From Glaciecola sp965660815 (GTDB taxonomy: Bacteria; Pseudomonadota; Gammaproteobacteria; Enterobacterales; Alteromonadaceae), in NCBI GenBank assembly GCA_965660815.1, contig CBFIBG010000028.1:1-64000 (forward strand): DNA of 64,000 bases, given 5' to 3'. The position numbers and the translations under genes are program-made. This document shows, piece after piece, positions 19,268 through 27,812 of the stretch (position 1 is the stretch's first letter; the number at the start of each line of letters is the position of its first letter). Under the pieces are notes generated by a model, which did no database searches, was not told the origin of the DNA, and saw nothing but the letters and a program-made list of their open reading frames with translations.

Positions 19268-19299
19268 ACAATCATTAAATACAAACATTAGGATATGGA

Positions 19300-20046
19300 G
19301 TGGATGTCAACAATTTAACAGTCTCATTGGATAAAAACCTATGCATGAGCGTGCTCAATGAGTCCAGTGTGCTACTGTCTTTTGAGGCCAATCAAAATCC
19401 GTTCACATTAGTTGAACGAAGCGAGTACTTATTGCCATATTACCTTAGTTTAATGGCACAGAAGCCTGCTTATTTAGTTGACTGCATCTTGTCGTACGAC
19501 ACACTTTTAATAGAATATGATTGTTTACGCTATGACCATTTCTATGTAATGTCCCAACTAAAATCATTATCAACCGAACCCTATAAAACCAGTGATCCCG
19601 AACAACATATAATTCATGAAATTGATGTATGTTATGAGCGTAAGTCGGAACATTTTCCTAATGACATGCAGATCGTATCAGACTATTTAAATTTAACGAC
19701 CACACAAATTATCGATATGCATTCGAATACCCAATTTATGGTATTTGCTATTGGGTTTATGCCGAATTTTGCTTATTTAGGTGAGTTACCAGAACATTTA
19801 AATATGCCTAGGTTATCCAAACCTAGACTAAAAGTACCCGCTGGCGCTGTGGCTATCGCTGACAATCAAACGGCTATTTATCCTAATGTGTCGCCGGGTG
19901 GATGGCACATAATCGGTTATGCACCATGTTTTTTAAATTCAGAAACTCAAGTCGAATTTAAAATGAGTGACAAGGTTAGGTTCAGACGTATTGATGAAAA
20001 AGCGTTTTTTGAACAAACAAATTCTATACCGCAAGTGAATAACTGA
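19300..20046 (+). CDS. pxpB: 5-oxoprolinase subunit B (KipI-like)
   Basis: 248 residues of the carboxyltransferase subunit C/D (KipI) family. The conserved core is FMVFAIGFMPNFAYLGELPEHL, PRLKVPAGAVAIADNQTAIYP and SPGGWHIIGYAP. It begins with GTG at 19300, with AGGA upstream; no in-frame ATG gives a full-length product. It is longer than many PxpB proteins because of the N-terminal 20-30 residues. It lies 32 bp after pxpA and two bases before pxpC. Confidence 0.92.
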   Translation: MDVNNLTVSLDKNLCMSVLNESSVLLSFEANQNPFTLVERSEYLLPYYLSLMAQKPAYLVDCILSYDTLLIEYDCLRYDHFYVMSQLKSLSTEPYKTSDPEQHIIHEIDVCYERKSEHFPNDMQIVSDYLNLTTTQIIDMHSNTQFMVFAIGFMPNFAYLGELPEHLNMPRLSKPRLKVPAGAVAIADNQTAIYPNVSPGGWHIIGYAPCFLNSETQVEFKMSDKVRFRRIDEKAFFEQTNSIPQVNN

Positions 20047-20048
20047 AT

Positions 20049-21032
20049 ATGGTCAAAATCGTAAATGTTGGCATGCAAGCCAACCTCACTGATTCGGGTA
20101 GACGCTTTGCCCAGTGTCAAGGTTATAGTCAGTCTGGCGCAATGGATTGGTTTAATTTCAAGTTGGCCAATGCTCTTTGCAAAAACCCATTAGATGCCAC
20201 CGCCATTGAAATAATGGCGGGCTCTTTTTCAATGCAGATCATGGAAAACTGTTTCGTTGCCATTACTGGCGCCGATTGCGACTTACGTTTGAATAATCAA
20301 TCTATTGATATAAACGAAGTCATACCTGTTAAAGAGGGTGATACGCTATCAATACAAGCCGTTAAATCTGGTTTATATAACTATATTGCTATACACGGCG
20401 CCAACTTCCAACATGCGGTAAAACTTTTTAGAACCAGCATATGCGCCACTTCTAGAGAGGGAGTAGGGGGGCTTGAACAAGATGGCACTGGATTAAAAAA
20501 AGGTCAACAAATTCCTCTGCAAATTGAAACTTCGACCAACGCCTCGACAAATAACAATGCGCCTAGCAGTTTTAGTTTTGCACCACATATTGTTCAAACC
20601 ATAAATTATTTATCAAAGCAAACGTCTGGTAATGAACTGCCTATTGTTTTTTCCTATCAAGCAAATAATTTTGAAGTGTTGCAACAGACGAAACTCGTTT
20701 CATCCATTTACCATACAACCAATAACATGAATCAAATGGGAGTGCGATTGGAGGGCCCACGGATCGCTTATAAATCCAATACCCTTACTTCTCAGCCTAT
20801 TGCTCTTGGTGCCATACAAATTCCGCAAAATGGACAACCTATTATTATGCGAAATGAAAGACAGACCATAGGAGGCTATCCAATCATCGGCGCAGTGTCT
20901 AGAGTGGGGCTGGCGAGACTCAGTCAATTGACCCCAAATACGCCGCTTAGTTTTAATGTTATTTCTCAAGATAACGCTTTGTGCTTGTATAGAATGATAA
21001 CTGAACACTTAAAGCAAATTGCCATGAGGTAA
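20049..21032 (+). CDS. pxpC: 5-oxoprolinase subunit C (KipA-like)
   Basis: 327 residues of the biotin-dependent carboxyltransferase-like (AHS2) family, the partner of PxpB. Motifs: LTDSGRRFAQCQGYSQSGAMDWF, ALCKNPLDATAIEIM, FVAITGADCDL, MNQMGVRLEGP, SQPIALGAIQIPQNGQPII and ERQTIGGYPIIGAV. It is the last gene of pxpABC, with 2 bp between the pxpB stop and its ATG. Typical PxpC length is about 310-330 residues. Confidence 0.92.
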   Translation: MVKIVNVGMQANLTDSGRRFAQCQGYSQSGAMDWFNFKLANALCKNPLDATAIEIMAGSFSMQIMENCFVAITGADCDLRLNNQSIDINEVIPVKEGDTLSIQAVKSGLYNYIAIHGANFQHAVKLFRTSICATSREGVGGLEQDGTGLKKGQQIPLQIETSTNASTNNNAPSSFSFAPHIVQTINYLSKQTSGNELPIVFSYQANNFEVLQQTKLVSSIYHTTNNMNQMGVRLEGPRIAYKSNTLTSQPIALGAIQIPQNGQPIIMRNERQTIGGYPIIGAVSRVGLARLSQLTPNTPLSFNVISQDNALCLYRMITEHLKQIAMR

Positions 21033-21068
21033 TTGAGATGCTCAGCATATGAAATACATTTTCAAAAA

Positions 21069-21083
21069 TGACGTAAACGTTAG
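21069..21083. promoter_or_regulatory. Possible operator resembling the etf palindrome
   Basis: TGACGTAAACGTTAG contains ACGTAAACGT, the reverse complement of the ACGTTTACGT core found in the etf intergenic palindrome at 29589. It is an imperfect half-symmetric match lying between pxpC and the aminotransferase gene, in a position to control the latter. The resemblance is the only evidence. Confidence 0.25.
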
Positions 21084-21235
21084 TAACATGCAATGTTTTA
21101 TTAATATTAACATTTGTACAAGATGAAAAAATATTGTAGCGTAACGCCAAAGTTCGCTCGCCCTGTTGATTTAAGCGTTTGCACATAATCTTGTTGAATA
21201 CTGGTAAATAATAAAAACTTTAAAGGTGTAACTTC

Positions 21236-22093
21236 ATGTCACAAGTATTACTGAATGGTGAGTATCTGCCTCAAGAACAAGCAAAGATATCTCCGATGGA
21301 TAGAGGTTTTTTGTTTGGGGACGGTATCTATGAGGTGGTTCCTTGCTATGACGGAAAGCCAGTAGGCTTAACATTTCATCTAGAGCGTATGAACCGGGGC
21401 TTGTCTGAAATTGGGATCAAGTACAAACCAGAATTGAAAGAATGGCAACAGCATATAGAGTTCTTACAAAGTCAGGTAAATAGTGATTCTGTAGGTATTT
21501 ATATTCACATAAGTCGAGGCACTGACTCTAAACGCTTTCATGCGTATCCTCAAAATGTCGCTCCTACTGTGTTTGCGTATGCATTTGAAATACCGCCCTC
21601 CCAGTCGACGAATCGAGATACGGCAAAAGGCTTTAAAGTCGTTACTGCAAAAGACTTAAGGTGGCAAAGGTGTCATATAAAATCGACCTCTCTGTTGGGA
21701 AATGTCATGCATTTTCAACAAGGCCAAGACGCCAATAAAGACGAAGTTATTTTGTATAACGATCAAGGCTATATTACAGAAGCTGCTGCATGTAACGTCT
21801 TTGTGGTCAAAAACGATAAGATATTGACTCCCAAGCTAGATAATCAACTTTTGCCCGGTATCACAAGACAAATCTTGATCAGTTCTTTAGATAAACACGG
21901 TGGTTTTAATTTAATCGAACAAGATATACCCATTGATGATATTGAGTCCGCCGATGAAGTGTGGATCACGTCCTCAAGTAAAGAGATTGGCGCTGTTATA
22001 GAGGTAGATGGAAAAGTGATCGGAGATGGAAAGCCTGGTTTAATGTGGCAACGAGCACAGCAGGCTTATAATCAATTTAAGTTTAGTTTTTAA
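21236..22093 (+). CDS. D-amino-acid aminotransferase, fold-type IV PLP enzyme
   Basis: 285 residues of PLP class IV. The start region DRGFLFGDGIYEVV, Lys149 in HIKSTSLLGNVM (PLP Schiff base) and YITEAAACNVFVV are diagnostic. The R100-x-H102 pair in SKRFHAYP matches the substrate-carboxylate trap of D-alanine aminotransferases and differs from branched-chain enzymes, so a D-amino-acid substrate is favoured. It likely interconverts D-alanine and D-glutamate for peptidoglycan or catabolism. It is followed tail to tail, with a 4-bp overlap, by fur. Confidence 0.88.
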   Translation: MSQVLLNGEYLPQEQAKISPMDRGFLFGDGIYEVVPCYDGKPVGLTFHLERMNRGLSEIGIKYKPELKEWQQHIEFLQSQVNSDSVGIYIHISRGTDSKRFHAYPQNVAPTVFAYAFEIPPSQSTNRDTAKGFKVVTAKDLRWQRCHIKSTSLLGNVMHFQQGQDANKDEVILYNDQGYITEAAACNVFVVKNDKILTPKLDNQLLPGITRQILISSLDKHGGFNLIEQDIPIDDIESADEVWITSSSKEIGAVIEVDGKVIGDGKPGLMWQRAQQAYNQFKFSF

Positions 22094-22512
22094 TCGACCT
22101 CACAATTTTCGTCGTTGCATTCACCGTACAGATAAAGACTATGATTGACCAATTTCATGTTATTGGCTTTAGCCACTTCCTTTTGCCTTTGTTCGATCGT
22201 GTCGTCTTCAAACTCAATCACTTTTCCGCATTTTAAGCAAACCAAATGGTCGTGGTGCTCTTTGTGACTAATTTCAAAAACAGACTTGCCTCCTTCAAAG
22301 TGATGTCGATTTAAAATACCGGCATCGTCAAATTGATTTAGAACTCGATACACTGTGGCTAAGCCAATTTCTTCATCCATATCGATAAGAATTTTATAAA
22401 CATCTTCAGCACTGATATGCTGGTTTTTTGGGTCTCGGAGAATTTCTAGAATTTTAACCCTTGGAAGGGTGACTTTTAAGCCGGCTTTTTTTAACTCTTT
22501 ATTATTATCCAT
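22090..22512 (-). CDS. fur: Ferric uptake regulator Fur
   Basis: Iron-responsive repressor. The 140-residue product begins MDNNKELKKAGLKVTLPR, collinear with E. coli Fur; the frame opens at 22545, but those extra 11 residues have no counterpart. It contains the winged helix (EEIGLATVYRVLNQFDDAG), the metal-binding HHDHLVCLKCGKVIEF and the C-terminal cysteine pair CNDENC for structural zinc. No convincing Shine-Dalgarno is visible at either start. The 3' end overlaps the aminotransferase stop by 4 bp. Confidence 0.95.
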   Translation of the reverse strand: MDNNKELKKAGLKVTLPRVKILEILRDPKNQHISAEDVYKILIDMDEEIGLATVYRVLNQFDDAGILNRHHFEGGKSVFEISHKEHHDHLVCLKCGKVIEFEDDTIEQRQKEVAKANNMKLVNHSLYLYGECNDENCEVD

Positions 22513-22633
22513 GTGCTTAACAAGTTGCCAAATATTGACCTTCATTATAGTTGTAATTTTAAAGATTTAACAGTCTTTGCCGAAATATTACTAAGGTAAT
22601 AATCGAAAATTTGTATAAAAATTGAAGGCAAGA

Positions 22634-24679
22634 ATGAGTCGTATAAATCAGGTCGTCAAAAACAATGCTATGAGACTAACCGTAGTCAAAAAAATGGTCA
22701 TCGGCTATGTGATTCTCACGCTAATTTTACTGGTCACTAGTTCGCTGTCTTTTATGGGTCTTCAAGAAATAAAACGGACAGCAATAGTGGTTGCCAACGA
22801 GAAAATGCCACTGCAACAAAGAGTGGCATCAACTAAAGATACAGTGTTGAGTTTATCTGTACTTACCACTAATGCGTATTATGAATATGATCCTGTCAAC
22901 CTTGATCAATACTATTCTCAATACCAACATTTAAAAACGTCGTTTTCGGAAAATCTAGAGAACATTGTTACATTGGATAGTGACCATGAAAAACTATCCG
23001 CTTTGAAAAGTAATAGCCAACAATTTTTTCAGTTAAACGATAATTTATTCACACTAAAGCAGCAATTAATTGACCTACAAAATTTATTAAATGCACAGCT
23101 AGCAGAAGCTAGCAAAAAAACAGATGAGGCTTCAGCATTAATGTTGGATCTAAGTTATTTAGAGTCTCAATCAAAAGACATGGATGCTTTGATTGGCATG
23201 ACAACCAATATTGATAATAAACTGCTTCAAATACTCACTAATTTAGATACGATTAAGCGAAACGACGAACAGCAGACCATAAATAACAGCATAGAAACGA
23301 TTGAATATTTGATCAGCAATGTCCAAGTGGACTATGACTACGCTAAACAAATTGCAACCAGCATTGACGACCAAGGCATATTTCAATTATTTGATGAAGA
23401 ATACAAAGCATTACTATCGGTATTAAATGGCGATGAAGGTGTGTTTAATACTAAGCGTGCTATTTTAGATTTATTGGTTCAAATCGATAGCTTGCGGGTA
23501 AATAGTGTCGATAAAAGTACGCTAACGATAGATGCGTTAAGCAACATGTCAAAAGAGGCAAATATCGAGGCGATTTCTGGACAGGAATCTATATTATCTG
23601 CAGTTCAAAGTAATGTGCTAAAAAGCATTATTGCGTCTGTTTTAGGCACTTTGGCAACCATTACACTTGCTATAATTGCCACAAGAAACATAGCAAAACC
23701 TTTAAAATATATAAATTCTAAGCTCAATCAATTAAGCAAAGGAGATCTTTCTCAGACGTTAGAGTCTGATGCTAATAACGAGTTTTCTGATTTATCTAAA
23801 AACGTCAATTACCTTATAAACTCGCTGCGCGGTTTGATAGGCAGTATTAACAGTAAAGAACAAGACTTGAGAGAGCTTACTAAGTCCACTATCGAAGTGG
23901 GAGATAAGTCTCTGCAACAAGTGGCGCTTCAACAGTCTAAAATAGACGTTATTTCTAACCATACCCAGTTAGTTAAGAAGACGAGCAAGTCGAATATGCA
24001 GCAAATTAGTGAAGCAGATACAAAGATACTTGAAGCCATTGGGCAAAGTGAGCGGGTAGTTGGATTAGTTAATCAAAGCGCATCTCAAATTAATGAGCAA
24101 TCAAATCACGCTAAGAGCAGCGCTGAAATTGTGAATCGTTTGGGTGAAAATAGTCACAAGATTGGTAACATATTAAACGTCATTAAAAACGTTGCGGAAC
24201 AAACCAACCTACTAGCATTAAACGCTGCCATAGAAGCAGCAAGAGCGGGAGAGCATGGACGAGGATTTGCTGTAGTGGCGGATGAAGTAAGAACTTTAGC
24301 CACTAGAACGCATCATTCCACAGAAGAAATCGAAAAGATGATAACAAATTTGCAGGCGGATTCTAGCGATGCTGTGAATGCAATGACAGAAGGCGTGACC
24401 GAGGTTGAAAAAGGCGTAGATTTGATTGAGCAAGTGACGAGAGAAGTCAGTCATATTAAACAGATCATTGAATCAATCGCACAAGTTAACACCAATATTG
24501 TAAGCGACACGCAAGCCCAAGATAATCTGTTAGATGATGTAGCAAGAAGTTTAGATGAGATCGTAAACTTAAGTCGAGAAAGTGGTAATAGTACTCAGCA
24601 AAGTAACGACGCAACCCATCAAATTGCGATTCAAATGAAAGAGTTAAGTCAAGCCTGTGATAAGTTTAAACTGGCCTAA
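22634..24679 (+). CDS. Methyl-accepting chemotaxis protein
   Basis: 681 residues. TM1 at about 21-42, a large helical periplasmic sensor of about 290 residues (with YEYDPVNLDQYYSQYQHL), TM2 at about 330-350 (SIIASVLGTLATITLAII), a HAMP domain (NIAKPLKYINSKLNQLSKGDL) and the cytoplasmic signalling hairpin with the invariant tip NLLALNAAIEAARAGEHGRGFAVVADEVRTLA. The start is taken as ATG 22634 with AAGGCAAGA upstream; TTG 22622 is the longer option. The ligand is unknown. It sits between fur and the fldA block and overlaps the next, convergent gene by 4 bp. Confidence 0.93.
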   Translation: MSRINQVVKNNAMRLTVVKKMVIGYVILTLILLVTSSLSFMGLQEIKRTAIVVANEKMPLQQRVASTKDTVLSLSVLTTNAYYEYDPVNLDQYYSQYQHLKTSFSENLENIVTLDSDHEKLSALKSNSQQFFQLNDNLFTLKQQLIDLQNLLNAQLAEASKKTDEASALMLDLSYLESQSKDMDALIGMTTNIDNKLLQILTNLDTIKRNDEQQTINNSIETIEYLISNVQVDYDYAKQIATSIDDQGIFQLFDEEYKALLSVLNGDEGVFNTKRAILDLLVQIDSLRVNSVDKSTLTIDALSNMSKEANIEAISGQESILSAVQSNVLKSIIASVLGTLATITLAIIATRNIAKPLKYINSKLNQLSKGDLSQTLESDANNEFSDLSKNVNYLINSLRGLIGSINSKEQDLRELTKSTIEVGDKSLQQVALQQSKIDVISNHTQLVKKTSKSNMQQISEADTKILEAIGQSERVVGLVNQSASQINEQSNHAKSSAEIVNRLGENSHKIGNILNVIKNVAEQTNLLALNAAIEAARAGEHGRGFAVVADEVRTLATRTHHSTEEIEKMITNLQADSSDAVNAMTEGVTEVEKGVDLIEQVTREVSHIKQIIESIAQVNTNIVSDTQAQDNLLDDVARSLDEIVNLSRESGNSTQQSNDATHQIAIQMKELSQACDKFKLA

Positions 24680-25809
24680 TCTTCAGTTTTAGATTCTGTT
24701 TGTGAATCTAGCTTAATAGTATTTGGATCTGTGATGGTCCTAAAATATTGTCGAAACAACGTGTCGAGGGCCGCTAGTTTAATTTCTTTAAACACTGTTT
24801 CTAGAGAAACATTAAGTTCGTATTCAACCACTTGCTTGCCTTGTTCGTACAATGACAAATGCTTAGAGTATTGCTCTAATACGTTTTCTTTTTGTTCTTC
24901 AGTCCATTCAAAAGTTTCTATCGCAGCAATAGCTTTTTGCTGCGTTTCAATGGCGGTTTCTATCTCACCGTGGCTTGCATAGCTGGCTGCAAGTGTGTCG
25001 ATATATATGGGATTGGTTTCATATTGGTTGTTGCTGACCACTTTATTGGCGAGTTCAATAGCATATTCACTTGAATGAAATGGATTATTGTCTAAAGTAG
25101 CTAAAAACCATGCAACGTTGTTCGTCATTTCTGGATAGTGCTCTTCAGCGATAGCAGACAGAAACTCTGAACCCTCTACGATACCTCTTTGTCCCTCTAA
25201 TTTATTAGCGTAAATTAAGGCCAATTTGGTGGGGTCCATTACCGCGGGATCGTTGATTGCCGCTCTTCTAAGTAACCATAAAACATCGCTAGACTGGGGA
25301 AGGGTATTTTGTCCAAGCGCATATATACTTGCTAAAATTACGTTGGCAGGTGCGTAGTTCTTTACTGCTAGCTTTTTAATCGCTTCTTCACCTTCCATTT
25401 TGAGTTCGGGAGTATCGCCCATAAGATGTAAAAGAGCGTTGCGCAAGAGCTGTGCATTGCGGTCGCTTTTAGGTAAGCTTTTCAGAAGGTCAAATACTTT
25501 TTGCCAGTTTTGATGATCGTCGGCGCGAGAATAGGCCCAGATAAGCCGATGACGGGCGCTTAGAGAACCAGCTTTGGCCACTTCAGTGCAGATATCTAAT
25601 GCTTCACTTGGTTCTCCGCTTACCACCGCATTACATTCCAATACTCTTGGATCGAAATTAGCGATGGCCGTGGCTAACCTCAGCTCTTGTAAGGAAGGAG
25701 GAGGGGGCTCATCTTCGCTTAGAAGTGTGTAAGCAATGGCTAATATGCCGATAACTCCCAACAGGCCTACTTTCCAACCAAATTTTGTAGATGTCTCGTT
25801 CGTGCGCAT
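24676..25809 (-). CDS. Membrane-anchored TPR protein of unknown function
   Basis: 377 residues with one N-terminal membrane helix (about 12-28, VGLLGVIGILAIAYTLL), a short PPPPS spacer and then helical Sel1/TPR-type repeats (YAPANVILASIYALGQN; PTKLALIYANKLEG; IYIDTLAASYASHGEIETAIETQQKAI). The bulk is probably periplasmic, perhaps as an assembly or scaffold factor. No enzyme motif is seen. The 3' end overlaps that of the chemoreceptor gene by 4 bp; upstream lies fldA with a 66-bp gap. Confidence 0.78.
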   Translation of the reverse strand: MRTNETSTKFGWKVGLLGVIGILAIAYTLLSEDEPPPPSLQELRLATAIANFDPRVLECNAVVSGEPSEALDICTEVAKAGSLSARHRLIWAYSRADDHQNWQKVFDLLKSLPKSDRNAQLLRNALLHLMGDTPELKMEGEEAIKKLAVKNYAPANVILASIYALGQNTLPQSSDVLWLLRRAAINDPAVMDPTKLALIYANKLEGQRGIVEGSEFLSAIAEEHYPEMTNNVAWFLATLDNNPFHSSEYAIELANKVVSNNQYETNPIYIDTLAASYASHGEIETAIETQQKAIAAIETFEWTEEQKENVLEQYSKHLSLYEQGKQVVEYELNVSLETVFKEIKLAALDTLFRQYFRTITDPNTIKLDSQTESKTED

Positions 25810-25875
25810 GGTAACCCTGCTGGAAGTTTACTATCTAATCAAGTTTTATCCTAAAGATGCTGAAGTCTGACGTAT

Positions 25876-26400
25876 TTAACTGAGTTCCGCTAAGCACATC
25901 TCTTCTGTAAGTTGTTTACACCAAGCTTTAACACGCTCATCGGTTAGTTCTGGCTGCCTGTCTTCGTCAATGCCAAGCCCAACAAAATGATTGTCGTCTG
26001 CCATGCCTTTCGAGGCTTCAAACTCATAACCATCAGTTGACCACTGGCCAATTAAAATCGCGCCTTTAGGCTCCACTATGTCTCTTATCATGCCCATTGC
26101 GTCTAAAAAGTATTCAGCGTAATCCTCTTGGTCGCCGCATCCAAATATTGCGACTAACTTATCTTCAAACTCTATTTCTTCTAATTCGGGAAAGAAATCG
26201 TCCCAGTCGCATTGGGCCTCGCCATAATACCAAGTTGGGATGCCGAAAATGAGTAGGTCAAACTCTGCAATTTGCTCTTTCGTACTTTTAGCAATGTCTT
26301 TCACGTCAATTAAGTTTTTGCCAAGTTCTTTTTGAATCATTTTCGCGATATGCTCAGTATTGCCTGTATCACTACCAAAAAATAAACCCACACTCGCCAT
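25876..26400 (-). CDS. fldA: Flavodoxin
   Basis: A 174-residue long-chain flavodoxin, a one-electron carrier replacing ferredoxin under iron limitation. FMN phosphate loop SDTGNTEHIAKM (about 9-20), W-containing 50s loop (IPTWYYGEAQCDWDDF) and the 90s loop FGCGDQEDYAEYF. The ATG at 26400 has GGAG 7 nt upstream; a TTG one codon earlier is less likely. Its closeness to fur recalls the E. coli fldA-fur arrangement, though here two genes intervene. Confidence 0.95.
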   Translation of the reverse strand: MASVGLFFGSDTGNTEHIAKMIQKELGKNLIDVKDIAKSTKEQIAEFDLLIFGIPTWYYGEAQCDWDDFFPELEEIEFEDKLVAIFGCGDQEDYAEYFLDAMGMIRDIVEPKGAILIGQWSTDGYEFEASKGMADDNHFVGLGIDEDRQPELTDERVKAWCKQLTEEMCLAELS

Positions 26401-26445
26401 CAATTTACTCCAATAGTTCTTTACTTAATAAATATTTGTTTGCTG

Positions 26446-26664
26446 TTAAACACCTGATGAAATATAAAATACTTGAATAATCCCTTTCACTACAAAACCA
26501 AGTGCCCCTAACCCTAGTACGCCATATGCAACAAACCGGCCTAACATCGGGACATCATTTTTTTTCATAACATCGTGTACGGCTAACCCCATTAAAATAA
26601 ATAAGCCAGCTAAAGTAACGTTAAGTGCTATGGACTCTACAAATTCAAAGGTCTCTGGTGACAT
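26446..26664 (-). CDS. DUF2788 small membrane protein
   Basis: About 72 residues with two membrane helices (about 13-30 and 43-64) separated by a short basic loop containing KKNDVPMLGRFVAYG, as in DUF2788 proteins of gammaproteobacteria. The function is unknown. It takes the position that ybfE has between fldA and ybfF in enterobacteria. A GTG two codons upstream (26670) is an alternative start. Confidence 0.8.
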   Translation of the reverse strand: MSPETFEFVESIALNVTLAGLFILMGLAVHDVMKKNDVPMLGRFVAYGVLGLGALGFVVKGIIQVFYISSGV

Positions 26665-26760
26665 ATCCACACGGTCTTATTAAAGTTGCTAAAATGTTAT
26701 CATAAACAAGGTACAAAAAGAAAAATATAGGTAAATTAGTAGTAAATTTTGTATGCTTTT

Positions 26761-27549
26761 TTATCCGAGTAAATGCTTTGTTATCAAAGTGTTAACTGTT
26801 TGTGGTTTTTCAGCATGTAACCAGTGTCCCGCTTCTACCACTTTTGCCTGAGCAGCGGGAAACTGTTTGGCGATAGTCTCTTGATGTTTAAGAGTAATGT
26901 AATCTGAATTTTTACCTTTTATGAACAGAACTTTACCTGTAAATACCTGTTTATTATGTAGCGGCCATGAGCTCAATAAAGCGTAATCACGCACAAGCAA
27001 ATCAAGATTAAATCGCCAAGCGAAATGGTCATTTTTGTGATATAAACTTTTTAACAAAAACGCCTGTGTACCAGGATCTTTTATAAACTCGTTCATTTGT
27101 TGCTGAGCGTCTTTGCGACGCTCTATAGAGGTTAAGTTTATAGAGGTTAATCCTTTAATCACGTTTTCATGGCGAGGTTGGTACGCAACTGGCGCTATGT
27201 CTAAAATAATTAAACTATGCACCAATTCAGGCTTTATATACGACAGATACATCGCCACTTTGCCGCCCAGTGAATGCCCTACAATGTGCGCGCTTTCTAC
27301 TCCCAATTGGGTAAGAGTAGAAGCCACTTGAATGGCATATTGTTCAAAGCTGAACGACTCAGACCAAGGGGATTTCCCATGGTCTGGTAAGTCCAAAGAA
27401 ATGACTCTGAATTGTTGCTGTAATTCTCGACGTATTACACTTAGATTGTCGCTGTTACCGAATAGTCCATGTATTAAAACAACTACTTGTGGCGAAGCAG
27501 TCGTGTCATTTAACGAAGCATGGTCAGTATGAAAAAGCGGTAAATTCAT
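26761..27549 (-). CDS. ybfF: Alpha/beta-hydrolase esterase, YbfF family
   Basis: 262 residues with the alpha/beta-hydrolase fold: VVLIHGLFGNSDNLSVIRREL (oxyanion region), the nucleophile elbow GHSLGG, VHSLIILDIAPVAY, and the catalytic histidine in VVEAGHWLHAEKP. YbfF hydrolyses short- and medium-chain acyl esters or thioesters in vitro; its natural substrate is unclear. It is the first gene of the minus-strand ybfF-DUF2788-fldA group; the seqA gene that adjoins ybfF in E. coli is not here. Confidence 0.9.
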   Translation of the reverse strand: MNLPLFHTDHASLNDTTASPQVVVLIHGLFGNSDNLSVIRRELQQQFRVISLDLPDHGKSPWSESFSFEQYAIQVASTLTQLGVESAHIVGHSLGGKVAMYLSYIKPELVHSLIILDIAPVAYQPRHENVIKGLTSINLTSIERRKDAQQQMNEFIKDPGTQAFLLKSLYHKNDHFAWRFNLDLLVRDYALLSSWPLHNKQVFTGKVLFIKGKNSDYITLKHQETIAKQFPAAQAKVVEAGHWLHAEKPQTVNTLITKHLLG

Positions 27550-27812
27550 GATAGGTTTCTGAGTCTCTTATTGCTGTTATTGCCATTTTTAAAGCTTACG
27601 ATAAATCGTGTGGAGTGAAAGAAAAATACGAATGCAAACCAATAATTTTTGGCCGTTGGCTTGTCGGTAAATCTTACCATTAATCTTAAACTTATCGCTT
27701 ATCTCAATATTAAATGTCATGGGTAGCGGTTAATCCACCTCTGGCAAGTTCAAAATAATATAGTGTTCAAGAGAGAAGCACCAGCCCCTCTCTATCGATT
27801 CTTTAGTGTTGA

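Noticed and set aside
20700..21186. Overlapping antisense ORFs at the end of pxpC
   Set aside because: They run opposite to a conserved gene, have no ribosome site and no recognisable domain.
22546..22633. Fur box between fur and the chemoreceptor gene
   Set aside because: AT-rich sequence gives weak partial matches only; no 19-bp palindrome close to the Fur consensus could be read.
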